DNA of 64,000 nucleotides, taken from contig NZ_CAMLJQ010000014.1 of NCBI RefSeq assembly GCF_946480305.1, positions 1-64,000 on the forward strand. The letters are read 5' to 3'. The stretch is from an uncultured Caldimonas sp. Lineage in GTDB: Bacteria; Pseudomonadota; Gammaproteobacteria; Burkholderiales; Burkholderiaceae. This document shows, piece by piece, positions 1 through 8,603 of the stretch (the first letter of the stretch is position 1; the number at the start of each line of letters is the position of its first letter). The notes beneath the pieces are model-generated. The model was not told the origin of the DNA and searched no databases. It saw only the letters and a list, made by a program, of their open reading frames with translations. The translations under genes were made by a program, and so were the position numbers.

Positions 1-390
1 AGGGTTTCCGGTCGTCCACGGAAGGTCGTGGACTGGTGTGATGGTGGAGCCGGCGTCAATCGAACATCTCGCGCCAAGCCGCATGGATACTTTGTGGTTC
101 TCAATCAATGTTGCGCTCATGCCCCCAAAAATGCCCCCACAATGCTCGTTCAAGAGATTCGCGGAGCACCTGGCGCCCTCGACCGGCGAAGTGCAGCTGG
201 CCGGCACGCGGTGATCCCCGCCAATTGTCACGGCGAGCCCTTGCATGATCCTCCGTGGCAGGTCGGTCGGCGGGTTCGAAAGCGTCTCACGCCGCAGAAA
301 CCGCCGACCGTCACCCTTGTTGACTCGGTAAACAGCTGGCGGTCTTCGACGTCAACACTATCTTGCGAGGCCGGAACAGCTCATTGAGCC
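1..390. other. left-edge stretch with no assignable gene
   Basis: I see no recognisable gene in this stretch. On the minus strand a frame is open from about 355 to the window edge, with an ATG at 120 and 40 codons to the edge, but its translation resembles no family I know. The plus-strand frame at 28-387 has biased composition and no domain. The stretch lies downstream of the GIY-YIG nuclease gene and may hold the start of a gene that continues outside the window. An integrase or the attachment site could lie further left, but nothing here proves it. Confidence 0.4.
119..138. repeat. paired ATGCCCCC octamers
   Basis: Two identical octamers ATGCCCCC are separated by AAAA, giving a 12-bp period. 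From memory, short repeated GGGGGCAT boxes of this kind often sit beside tyrosine-integrase genes of genomic islands. That would fit proximity to an element end, but no integrase is visible here, so the link is inference only. Confidence 0.4.
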
Positions 391-1059
391 TCATTCAGCG
401 CCTCCATCGCCATCTTCTTCCCCGGAGGCAAGCTTTTCAGCCTCAGGCAGCCTGCCCGCGAAAAAGTCGGCCACTCTTTGAGTAATCTCCCGAGCCGAGA
501 GAGGGTTGGCGGCCAAAGCAAGGGTTTCGACGAACTTGCGACCAGGGTGCAGCACATCCCAGGACGAGCGCTTTTGCGTCGCGCGCCCCTTCCCGGGCGT
601 CTTGTTGCCAAAGCCGTCGATAACCCGGTTCCAGAGTGGCTGGTACTTCTCGATCACGACGTTCTCGCCGAGAGGAATCCAAATGTCGTCCACCGTCAGC
701 GCCCGGTACTGGAAGTCCGCGAGATCGAGATTGCTCGCCTCGTTGATCGACGAGGCATGTTGGGCCAGACGGTCGCGCAGGGCCTTGCCCTTGCCGGCAT
801 CGAAGCCGAGCCCGCCCTTGCGCGCCCCCTTTGGCACCGCCTTGCCCACGTAGATGGGCTGCAGGAACTGGTTGTCGGCGTTGCGGGCCGCGACGGGAGC
901 GTAGGCCGCGAAGCCGCCGGTGTAGTAGATGGCATAGACGCCGGCCCCGACCAGGTGCCCGGTTTCACTCAGCGAACGCACGGGCACCCGAAGCAGGGCT
1001 TCGGCGACACTTTCCCCGAGGTTGGCTTTCGCCAGCGGGTTGTAGGGTTCTTGGCTCAA
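391..1059 (-). CDS. Eco29kI-family GIY-YIG restriction endonuclease
   Basis: This 222-aa protein is close in length to Eco29kI (about 214 aa), a type II enzyme that cuts CCGCGG with a GIY-YIG active site. Visible motifs are GVYAIYY (40-46), PIYVGKA (68-74), Arg97 with His101 four residues later, and Glu132 with Asn144 twelve residues later. These spacings match those I recall for the catalytic Arg, His, Glu and Asn of Eco29kI. The N-terminal NPLAKANLGESV and the KAVPKGARKGG stretch are also family-like. It is the last gene of the minus-strand defence island, 115 nt after the PIN gene. The methyltransferase upstream is its likely protective partner. Target specificity is inferred from the family. 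Confidence 0.88.
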   Translation of the reverse strand: MSQEPYNPLAKANLGESVAEALLRVPVRSLSETGHLVGAGVYAIYYTGGFAAYAPVAARNADNQFLQPIYVGKAVPKGARKGGLGFDAGKGKALRDRLAQHASSINEASNLDLADFQYRALTVDDIWIPLGENVVIEKYQPLWNRVIDGFGNKTPGKGRATQKRSSWDVLHPGRKFVETLALAANPLSAREITQRVADFFAGRLPEAEKLASGEEDGDGGAE

Positions 1060-1174
1060 GTGGCTTCCTCCGGCCGGTACTCAAACGAACCATTATCAAT
1101 GGCACGATTCGTCGAGCCGTGGCACCCCCGTCACCGAAGCCAACCCCGAGTGCGGGCTTGGCCGGCGCGAGACT

Positions 1175-2299
1175 TTAGGAAGATGGATCGCCTTCCAGGG
1201 TGGCCAGTCGCTCCCGCATCGCGTTCACCAGGCCGGTTAGCTCGCTGATGCGGGATTTCAGGGCCTGCTTGGCGTCCTCGCCGAGAGATGCCGCGTGCGA
1301 CGGCGTCGGCGGTAGGTCGATGAGCGCCTTGATCAGCCCGTCCAACTCGGTTTCCTTGCTGCGCAATTCGGCCCGCAGCGCCTTTTGCGATTTGAACCGC
1401 TCGGCCGTGGACGACGGTGCGTCGGTCTCCGCGCCAGCCACGAGGCTGTCAGCGATCTTTTGCACCGACTCTTCCTTGATCTCGGAACCGGTGACGGCCG
1501 CGTAACGCAGGAATTGCAGCAGCTCGTAGATGTGGAACTCCTGACCCGTCGCCGCCAGGAATTCCTCGATCAGCGCGGGATGCGGTCCCATCTTGCGGCC
1601 GCGGTGGATATGCCACCAATCGGACTTCCCGTCGTCGGTGACGAAGATGATCGGCCGCTTGCCCGCCTTGGCCTTCTCAATCATCTCCATCCAGATCACC
1701 AGATCGCCGAACTTGTCGCCGCCCTCGGCCGCCTTCTTCGCGTCCTCGAAGCCGGGCGGTATTTTCTTGGCGTACCGCTCGTTGCCTTCCTTGTGAATGG
1801 CCGCGATGCGCTCGGCCGTCGGCTTCGCGCCCACCTTGCCGGTGAACAGCTCGGTCACCTTGGCGAAGCTCACGTTGAATTCATCCGTCGGGTGTCGGGC
1901 CTTGGCCGCCGCGATGCGCTGCTGGAAGTCGGCCTGGAACACGTCGAGCGCCGACAACTCGCGCTCGATGTCGATCACCGGGTGCGCGCGATATTGATTG
2001 AGGCCGTCCTTGGCCTGATTCACGAACTTGGTCAGGTCGGTCCCGAGGCGGTCATAGGCATCGAGCGCGTACTGCTGGACATCGAGCCGGCGGCGCTGAA
2101 ACTCGATCCCCACCTGATACGGAATCCACAGCGACGCCTTCTTGCGCTCGAAAACGTCCATCAGCTGGCCCCTCACCTCGGCGGAATGGCGCAGCAAATG
2201 CAGAAGGATGTTCGTGTCGGGAACGATCAGCGCCGCGTCCCAGAGCGCTTTCAACTGCTCGGGTGACTTCGCGTACCAGCCGACGAATGTTGTTTTCAT
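1175..2299 (-). CDS. PIN-like domain nuclease (PIN_8 type)
   Basis: This 374-aa protein has an N-terminal PIN-like fold. It carries a PDTN motif at 27-30 with Asp28 as the first acidic metal ligand, an internal GDKFGDLVIW block, and FVTDDGKSDWW with the last acidic residues. This pattern fits the PIN_8 family of large PIN-like proteins, which are expected to be metal-dependent RNases or DNases. The C-terminal 100 residues are charged and probably coiled coil. I chose the ATG at 2299 because the protein then starts at the conserved MKTTFVGW block, has GGGA upstream, and leaves 22 nt after the previous stop; an alternative ATG at 2338 overlaps the upstream gene. In this operon it may be a toxic effector. 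Confidence 0.75.
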   Translation of the reverse strand: MKTTFVGWYAKSPEQLKALWDAALIVPDTNILLHLLRHSAEVRGQLMDVFERKKASLWIPYQVGIEFQRRRLDVQQYALDAYDRLGTDLTKFVNQAKDGLNQYRAHPVIDIERELSALDVFQADFQQRIAAAKARHPTDEFNVSFAKVTELFTGKVGAKPTAERIAAIHKEGNERYAKKIPPGFEDAKKAAEGGDKFGDLVIWMEMIEKAKAGKRPIIFVTDDGKSDWWHIHRGRKMGPHPALIEEFLAATGQEFHIYELLQFLRYAAVTGSEIKEESVQKIADSLVAGAETDAPSSTAERFKSQKALRAELRSKETELDGLIKALIDLPPTPSHAASLGEDAKQALKSRISELTGLVNAMRERLATLEGDPSS

Positions 2300-2321
2300 T
2301 GATGTCCCGTTCCAGCTCGCG

Positions 2322-2849
2322 TCAGTCGATCCATTCAACCCGCGCGATGCCCAGTCGCTCGGCCGCGCCCCGCACCAAGATGCGCGTGCTGTCGTCCGCC
2401 GTGTTGCCGCTTTCCAGCAACACGGTGCCGAAGGCCGAGGCGCCGTGGTTCAGAGCGGTGCGCTCGTACACCGCCATCAAAATCAGCTTCCAGTCCCGGC
2501 TCTTGCCCCAGGCGATGATCTGGCCGTCGATGAAACGGAGGCCGTGCGGCTTGATGTAGCGATGCACGACTTCACGCGTGGGGTCAACATCCAGGACCGC
2601 GAGAATGTCCTGCTCCGTGCCCGACACACGCGCGCGCTCGTAGGGTTTCAGCAGGGAATCCTTGATGTATACGCGGACCTTGCGCGGGTCCATGTAGTGG
2701 CCCAGCGTCCCGCCGATCGCCGTTTCGCGGGTCCATTGTTCGTAATACCGCGATCGCTCGACATCGGACAGCCCCGACCAGCCCAGGTCGTTGGCGCGCT
2801 CCCAAAGCATGTCGCGGATGCGGTCGCGCACGTCATCAGGCAGCTTCAT
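2322..2849 (-). CDS. unrecognised defence-island protein, 175 aa
   Basis: I do not recognise this family. The protein is soluble, rich in charged residues and aromatic positions (WERANDLGWSGL, YYEQWTRE), with no signal peptide or membrane segment. The N-terminal half is predicted helical and the C-terminal half contains alternating hydrophobic strands (LRFIDGQIIAWG, WKLILMAVYE). The start at 2849 is supported by an ATGA overlap with the end of the helicase gene, which suggests translational coupling and a shared complex or function. A longer frame to 2951 lies inside the helicase gene and is less likely. Its fixed place between helicase and PIN gene suggests an accessory subunit of the restriction complex. 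Confidence 0.65.
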   Translation of the reverse strand: MKLPDDVRDRIRDMLWERANDLGWSGLSDVERSRYYEQWTRETAIGGTLGHYMDPRKVRVYIKDSLLKPYERARVSGTEQDILAVLDVDPTREVVHRYIKPHGLRFIDGQIIAWGKSRDWKLILMAVYERTALNHGASAFGTVLLESGNTADDSTRILVRGAAERLGIARVEWID

Positions 2850-4519
2850 TGGACATTCCCGCGCGGGCCGGTTGGCGGAAAATCGAACTCGGGCAGCTCC
2901 AGCGTCGGATCCCCCTCGCGATTGAACAGGTCCGCCTGATCCTTCATCCAATTCAGCATGAAGCTGCTGGCGCCGATGTCGCGGAACTGCACGAGGCGAC
3001 CGCCCATGCGCAACGTCTCGACATCGCCCTTCGCGGCCCGTTCCAGCTCGATGACCTCGGCGATGCGTCGCAGATCACTGACGAAGTCCAACACCACGAC
3101 CTTGTCCTTTCCCGGGCTGAGGCGCAGCCCGCGGCCCAACTGCTGAACGAAGATGCGGCGGCTGTGGGTCACCCGCATGAACGCGATCATGTCAACGTCG
3201 GGAACGTCCACGCCTTCATTGAACAGGTCGCGCGTGGTCACGATGTCGAGAATGCCACGGCGGAATGCCGCCATCGTCTTGTCGCGCGTCCGCGGGTCCA
3301 TGTCGCCGGTGATGGCCTCGGCGCGGAAACCGAACAGCCGCAGCATGGCCGCGAAGGCGCGCGCGTGGACCACGGTGGAGCAAAAGACAACGCCGGCACG
3401 GCGTCGCTCGGCCGTGAATGACTCGCGGATGATCTTCACCGCTTCCTCGTCCCGCGTCGGGATGAGCAGCTTCCTGTTCAGCTGCTGCAGGGAGTAGTTG
3501 TGGACGGAGCGCTCGCGCACGAACTCCCAATCCACGTTGTCGGCCAGCAAGCGGTAGTCGGCCTCGCACAGAAAACCGTTGCGCAGGCCCTCGGCGATGC
3601 CCACGCGCACGACGGGCTGGCCGAGCATCTGATCGATGTCGTATCCGTCGCCGCGCCACGGGGTCGCGGTCACGCCGCCAAGCATCGGCGCGTTCAGGGC
3701 CTTGACGACGGTCTGGAAGCTTTCGGACCCGACGTGGTGTGCCTCGTCCACCAGAACCAGCCCAAAGCGCGGCAGATCATCAAGGCGGGACATCACGCTT
3801 TGCACCGTCGCGAAGGTGATGCCATCCCAATACGACGGTTCTTCGCCGCCCATCAGCCGATGCGTCGAGACCGATTTCGGCAGTTGGTCCCAAAAGGACC
3901 GCTGGAGCTGGTCAACCAGTTCGCGCGTGCCGGCCATCACCAAGACCTTGCCGTCAGGGATCGCTTCCTCGCGATAGAGCTGCGAAACCACCTCCGCCAT
4001 GACAACGGTCTTGCCGAGGCCCGTGGCCAGGACCACCTGTCCCTTGCCCGTTTCGCGCAGCGCGCCCATGAACTGCTCGGCCGCGTCCGCCTGATAGGGC
4101 CGGAGCTGGCGCCGCGCGCGCGGATATTCCGGCGAGCGACGCGCCATCTCGATCAGCGTCGCGGCCGGCAGCAATTCCACATTGATGCCGAGCGCGGCCC
4201 ACTTCTTGACCGCTGCGAATGTCGCTGGCCCGAAGGCTCGCGACGCCGCGACGACCATGCGATCGGCTTCGTAGAAGCGCGCCGCCTCGACGACCTCGTC
4301 AACGGCGTCGGGCGTCGGGTATTGATTCGAGACGAACTTGCATTGGAAAACCCAAAGCTCGCCCGCCTTGACGCCGAGCACGTCGGCGCCCTTGTCGCCG
4401 CTGCCGCCGACCACGCGCACATCCTCGAACCCGTTGGCCACCAACAGCCGCGCGACATCGCGCTCGAACGCTTGCCACGGTCCGTTCAGTAGGCGTCGCG
4501 TGTCGAGGAACGTCTCCAT
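2846..4519 (-). CDS. SF2 helicase fused to an Mrr-type nuclease domain
   Basis: This 557-aa protein has two modules. Residues 1-125 resemble an Mrr-type PD-(D/E)xK endonuclease, with GDKGADVLGV (Asp46) and WVFQCKF (Gln59, Lys61). Residues 138-500 form a superfamily 2 helicase: Walker A ATGLGKT at 165-171, DEAH at 258-261, TATP at 284-287, a motif V-like region GVDVPDVD, and the arginine-finger motif QQLGRGLR ending near Arg466. It probably moves along DNA and cuts it, in the manner of translocating restriction enzymes. Its ATG is 1 nt after the stop of the GHKL ATPase gene, and its end overlaps the next gene by 4 nt. Strand and substrate preference cannot be read from sequence. Confidence 0.88.
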   Translation of the reverse strand: METFLDTRRLLNGPWQAFERDVARLLVANGFEDVRVVGGSGDKGADVLGVKAGELWVFQCKFVSNQYPTPDAVDEVVEAARFYEADRMVVAASRAFGPATFAAVKKWAALGINVELLPAATLIEMARRSPEYPRARRQLRPYQADAAEQFMGALRETGKGQVVLATGLGKTVVMAEVVSQLYREEAIPDGKVLVMAGTRELVDQLQRSFWDQLPKSVSTHRLMGGEEPSYWDGITFATVQSVMSRLDDLPRFGLVLVDEAHHVGSESFQTVVKALNAPMLGGVTATPWRGDGYDIDQMLGQPVVRVGIAEGLRNGFLCEADYRLLADNVDWEFVRERSVHNYSLQQLNRKLLIPTRDEEAVKIIRESFTAERRRAGVVFCSTVVHARAFAAMLRLFGFRAEAITGDMDPRTRDKTMAAFRRGILDIVTTRDLFNEGVDVPDVDMIAFMRVTHSRRIFVQQLGRGLRLSPGKDKVVVLDFVSDLRRIAEVIELERAAKGDVETLRMGGRLVQFRDIGASSFMLNWMKDQADLFNREGDPTLELPEFDFPPTGPRGNVQ

Positions 4520-4520
4520 T

Positions 4521-6896
4521 TCATTCCGCCGTGTCGGGACGGAGTAGCTTCAAGGACAGGCTCGCCCGGATCAGGGCGTCGCGGCCGGTTCTTTCAAGAT
4601 CCATCGGGGACTGGCTCGCCAGCCACACGGCGTCCGCGAAATAGCCGTCATAGCGCGCGCGCACGACGCGGCGCGCCTCGTCGCTCACGTCGGGCGAACC
4701 AAAGTCGAGCGCGGCATAGGGATCGTCCCAATACTTGCCATCGAGGAACAGTTCCGGATGCGCGCCGAAGAAGTCGCGGATCGTTTGCGGGTCGGCGTAG
4801 TTGAGGAACGCGCCCGAAGCAATCGCATCGCGTGGCGCGGCCACGCCGCGCGCGACCATCCGGCGGCCGATGGCGTCCCGGGCGGGCGCGCTCAATGCAT
4901 CGTGCAGCGCCGTCCCCTCGCCGTTCGCGACCTTGCCTTGCAGCGACGCCGCGATCTGCGTCAGTGTGTTCGTCGCCTCGACGATGATTTCCCCGGCGTC
5001 GAGGCGCGAGTCGGCGCAATACTCCCGGCGGAAATCGGCCAGGATCGACGCGAAGGTCACGTCCGGCGCCGTCTGCCGCAGGAAGTCCATCGTGCGATGC
5101 GACAGCTCGATCAACAACGCGTCGAGGGGCGTCATCGTGGTCGAGCGGTACAGGTCGTGCGCCGTGTTGGTCAGGAACGCATAGGTGCGCGTGGCGACAT
5201 CGACGAGCGGCAAGGCCCAGGGGTGGCCTGCGCCAAGGCCCGGATCGCGCGGATCGACCGCGAAGCCCTGCACGTCGTACTCAACCCGATAGGTCGGATG
5301 CACGTATTTCCGGGTCAGCTCGAAGATCGGCCTGCGCTCCAGCACGGGCGCCGGAGCGGGCGGCGGCGGTGAAACGGTCGCGCCTGGGGGCGGTGGAGCC
5401 GGCGGCGCCGCGCCGCCGCCGGCATCGTCATCGAGGAACCCCGGGGGGATGTCACTCGGCGCGGGCGCGGGCGCGCCGCCCGGCGTCGTCGGGGACGGAG
5501 CGCCGAGCACCGTCGCGTCCTGCTCCTCGACAAGCTGCCACCAGCGCTCATCGCCCAGGTAGTCCGGCTCGTCGTTCTCGAACAGGCCCGCCATCTCAAG
5601 CGCGCGCTCGTTGTCCTTCACCACGAGGATGCGTGACCACAGGCCGTTCTTCCCTTGCGGCGACGTGCGCCGGAAGGCCTGGAACAGCCGGAAGAGCGGG
5701 CTGTTGTTGGCGCCATAGCCCAGGGTCTTGGCCTTGAGCGGTTGCAAGGGGCCGTCGCCACGCACCAGGCGCACCATCTCGTCCCACGCGGGATCGTCGC
5801 GCTCGAACCGGTCCTTCGTGTAGCTCACCCGGCAATGGTCAAGATGGATCTCGCCGACGAACCGGCCACGCTTGCGCTGGTCGTCGGTCGGGTACTCGAT
5901 CTCGGAGCTATCGCCTTCCCGCCACTCGAACAAATCCTTGATGCCAAGCTCGATCTTGCGGCCGTTGCGAATGATGTCGAGGCCGAAGTCGGTGTCGTGC
6001 AGGTAGCGCTGAATGCCGACCCAGCCGCGCACGCGCCGCTCCATCGTGACCACGCGGCACGAACTACTGCTCGTGGGACACGTCGTCTCGCCCTCGGGCA
6101 ATGTCTGCATGCAGGCGGCGCAGTAACGCCGCGGCGGCAACGCGACGTTGAAGCGTTCGACGGCGTGAACCGTGCCGACGCTGCTCTCGACATGGCGTTC
6201 GGGATTCCATGTGCAATGCCGCCGCGCCGAAATGCGCGTGCCATTGAGTTCAAGCCGGAACACGGCGGGGCCGCTCTCCGGAGACAGCAGGGCCGAATAC
6301 GCCTTGGCGAGATGCTTGCGCATCGCCGTCACGTTTTGGCCGCGCGCCAGCCAGGCGCGTTGCTCCGGCTTCAGCTTGGAGATGACGATCTCGGTGCCGT
6401 GCGCGGTATGGTCGGCCTTGGGCCTGGTCTGCCGCGCCACCTTGAAATTGCGCTGCGCCCGCAGCTCGTCGAGGTCGATGCGCACGCCGATTTCATGCGG
6501 GTCACCCGCGCGCGATGTCCAAACCTCGGTGACGAGACCGAGGCGGGCCGTCGCGATGTTGAAACCCATGCCGAACAGCCCCAGGCTGCCAACCGGGCTG
6601 TTGCCCGACCAACCCGCCCGCACCGCGTGTTCGAGCGTTTCGGCGGACATGCCCGGCCCGTTGTCGCGGACGGAAACCCGCGCGGCCGCAGTGTCCGTCC
6701 GCGGGACGGTGATCACGACCTCGGGATTGGCGATGGCGTTGCCGAGGCGTTCGGCGCTCATGAATCCGTCGATGCTGTTATCGACGAGTTCCGCGAGGCA
6801 GCGCCATTGGGCAAGATTGATCTCGCCCAGCATTTGCAGCACCCGAGGGTCGGGCGTCAGGTCGAAGTCCGTCGTTGCGCCGGCGGTTGTTGTCAT
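4521..6896 (-). CDS. GHKL ATPase, MORC/Hsp90-like, of restriction system
   Basis: This 791-aa protein carries a Bergerat ATP fold. The N box is LAELVDNSID (Glu36, Asn40), the G1 box is DNGPGM at 78-83, the G2 loop is LGLFGMGF near 105-112 and the G3 motif is HGTEI at 166-170. Cysteines at 259, 262, 273 and 280 could form a zinc ribbon. A Pro/Ala/Gly-rich linker near residues 470-540 separates a long unassigned C-terminal region. MORC and MutL-type ATPases are known in some prokaryotic R-M operons, where ATP-driven clamp closure on DNA is the proposed role. The gene starts 113 nt after the methyltransferase gene, behind a good Shine-Dalgarno (AGGGAG), and leads directly into the helicase gene. 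Confidence 0.85.
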   Translation of the reverse strand: MTTTAGATTDFDLTPDPRVLQMLGEINLAQWRCLAELVDNSIDGFMSAERLGNAIANPEVVITVPRTDTAAARVSVRDNGPGMSAETLEHAVRAGWSGNSPVGSLGLFGMGFNIATARLGLVTEVWTSRAGDPHEIGVRIDLDELRAQRNFKVARQTRPKADHTAHGTEIVISKLKPEQRAWLARGQNVTAMRKHLAKAYSALLSPESGPAVFRLELNGTRISARRHCTWNPERHVESSVGTVHAVERFNVALPPRRYCAACMQTLPEGETTCPTSSSSCRVVTMERRVRGWVGIQRYLHDTDFGLDIIRNGRKIELGIKDLFEWREGDSSEIEYPTDDQRKRGRFVGEIHLDHCRVSYTKDRFERDDPAWDEMVRLVRGDGPLQPLKAKTLGYGANNSPLFRLFQAFRRTSPQGKNGLWSRILVVKDNERALEMAGLFENDEPDYLGDERWWQLVEEQDATVLGAPSPTTPGGAPAPAPSDIPPGFLDDDAGGGAAPPAPPPPGATVSPPPPAPAPVLERRPIFELTRKYVHPTYRVEYDVQGFAVDPRDPGLGAGHPWALPLVDVATRTYAFLTNTAHDLYRSTTMTPLDALLIELSHRTMDFLRQTAPDVTFASILADFRREYCADSRLDAGEIIVEATNTLTQIAASLQGKVANGEGTALHDALSAPARDAIGRRMVARGVAAPRDAIASGAFLNYADPQTIRDFFGAHPELFLDGKYWDDPYAALDFGSPDVSDEARRVVRARYDGYFADAVWLASQSPMDLERTGRDALIRASLSLKLLRPDTAE

Positions 6897-7009
6897 GTGC
6901 GGCTCCCTGGGCTTGGCGCGCCGGGCGTGGCGAAGTGTATTTGATACCTACGCGTTCGCGCGTCGCGTGTCCCTTCTTGGTGATGCGTTGAAGCGCGGGC
7001 GAGCATCTA

Positions 7010-8203
7010 TCAGGCGGCGCGCACGATGCTGAGCCGTGGGCGACCCGCAGCGTTCAGCGTATCGGCCACGGATTGCGCCATGACTTCACCGAGGCGAACC
7101 GGCACGGCGTTGCCGAGTTGGCGCATGGTTTCCGTCCAGGAGCCGCGGAAGATGTAGTCGTCCGGGAAGGTTTGAAGGCGCGCGGCTTCGCGCACCGTGA
7201 AATAGCGGATCGAGCCATCCGGCCGTAGCAGCATGTTTTCGCCGCCCGGCACTCCATGATCGCCCGCCTTCAACGTCTTGGCGGGCTCGTCCAGCGGGCT
7301 TCCCGTGTGCCCGGGATAGCTGCGCGCCCCGGGATTGAAGACGTGATTGGGGATGCCGTTCCGCGGATTCTTTTCCGGATCGGGCAGATCGGAAATCGCG
7401 TCGCGCACGGTGACCCACGGCAGGCCCATGAACATGTCCTCGTCGCGCAGCCGGGCTATGCGACGTTCCAGCTTGGGCGACATGGTCGGGCGGTTGCGCT
7501 TCGCCACGCGGTGGCGTTCCCAATACTCGCCCGTGATCCACTGGTCACGTAGCAGCGCGTCCTCGCAATGCGTGGCCTCGGGGAATGACCATTCCACGCC
7601 GAGATCGGAACGGAAGCCAATCAGAAACACCCGTTCGCGTCGCTGCGGCACGCCGTAGTTCGCGGCATTCAGCAGCCGGTACACCACGTTGTAGTGGGCG
7701 GCGCCTTGATTGCTCGTGTGATGACGCTCCAGCCGCGCGCGATGCGTCTCCCAGGTCTCGCCCTTCTTGCGGGTCAGGTCGGGATGCGAGAGCTGAAGGT
7801 GGACGTATTCGAAGTACGACGCGAACGACTGGCGCAGCAGCCCCTTCACGTTCTCGAAAATGAAGGCCTTGGGCCGCAGTTCACGCACGGCGCGGACGGC
7901 CTGCGGGAACATGTCGCGTTCATCCATGTGGCCGCGGGCCTTGCCACCCATCGAGAAGGGTTGGCAGGGCGGTCCGCCGGACACCACCATCACCTCGCCG
8001 CCAATCGTGCCGTAGTCGAACGCGCGCGCGTCGCCCTCGAACACGGGCCAGCGCTCCACGTCATGCGCGTGGTTCTGTTGATTGAAGCGGAAGGTCTCGC
8101 ATGAATCGTGGTCCCATTCGACGACGGCGGCATGGTTGAAGCCAGCCCGTCCCATCCCCATCGCGAGTCCGCCGGCTCCGGCGAACAGTTCAACGCTGCG
8201 CAT
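7010..8203 (-). CDS. C5-cytosine DNA methyltransferase (type II modification)
   Basis: This 397-aa DNA (cytosine-5) methyltransferase transfers a methyl group from S-adenosylmethionine. Motif I FAGAGG is at 7-12, the PCQ nucleophile motif has Cys80, the ENVK motif is at 117-120, the QRRER motif follows near residue 190, and the C-terminal motifs REAARLQTFPDDY and QLGNAVPV are present. The target-recognition region lies between QRRER and the C-terminal motifs. It should protect the sites cut by the linked GIY-YIG nuclease; CCGCGG is the inferred site. The gene starts inside the end of vsr (14-nt overlap), so the two are translationally linked. Confidence 0.93.
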   Translation of the reverse strand: MRSVELFAGAGGLAMGMGRAGFNHAAVVEWDHDSCETFRFNQQNHAHDVERWPVFEGDARAFDYGTIGGEVMVVSGGPPCQPFSMGGKARGHMDERDMFPQAVRAVRELRPKAFIFENVKGLLRQSFASYFEYVHLQLSHPDLTRKKGETWETHRARLERHHTSNQGAAHYNVVYRLLNAANYGVPQRRERVFLIGFRSDLGVEWSFPEATHCEDALLRDQWITGEYWERHRVAKRNRPTMSPKLERRIARLRDEDMFMGLPWVTVRDAISDLPDPEKNPRNGIPNHVFNPGARSYPGHTGSPLDEPAKTLKAGDHGVPGGENMLLRPDGSIRYFTVREAARLQTFPDDYIFRGSWTETMRQLGNAVPVRLGEVMAQSVADTLNAAGRPRLSIVRAA

Positions 8204-8603
8204 CGAGAAATCTCCTAATCCTGTTGGCCAACTTGGCGGTGTCGCCGAGCTGGCATTCCCAAATCGTCAAGACGCTCCACCCGAGCCGCCGCAGCGCGCG
8301 CACGTTGCGCGCATCGCGTTCCGCGTTCGCGGTCAGCTTCGGCAACCAAAATTCGCCGCGCGACTTCGGCAGCCGGGCGAGCGCGCAGCGCGCGTGCCGG
8401 TGCCAGAAGCAGCCATGTATGAGGATGACCTTGCTGCGGCCGGGAAACACCAGGTCGGGCGTGCCGGGCAGATCGCGCCGATGCAGTCGGTAGCGGTAGC
8501 CCATGCCATGCACGAGGCGGCGCACCAGCAATTCCGGCTTCGTGTCCTTGGCGCGCACGAGCGCCATGCGCGCCGAGCGTTCCGCCGGGGTGAGGGTGTC
8601 CAT
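8190..8603 (-). CDS. vsr: very short patch repair endonuclease Vsr
   Basis: Vsr nicks DNA next to T:G mismatches that arise when 5-methylcytosine deaminates, so it limits mutation at sites methylated by the linked enzyme. The 137-aa protein keeps the family residues: Asp50 in PGTPDLVF, His63, Cys65, His68, His70, Cys73 and Cys117, equivalent to the catalytic and zinc residues of E. coli Vsr. Its ATG follows the stop of the small RHH gene with no gap (TGAATG), and its end overlaps the methyltransferase start by 14 nt. Order and overlap support one operon. Confidence 0.93.
   Translation of the reverse strand: MDTLTPAERSARMALVRAKDTKPELLVRRLVHGMGYRYRLHRRDLPGTPDLVFPGRSKVILIHGCFWHRHARCALARLPKSRGEFWLPKLTANAERDARNVRALRRLGWSVLTIWECQLGDTAKLANRIRRFLDAQR

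Noticed and set aside
28..387. 119-aa plus-strand frame at the left edge
   Set aside because: No domain, no ribosome site and low-quality composition; it includes the ATGCCCCC boxes.
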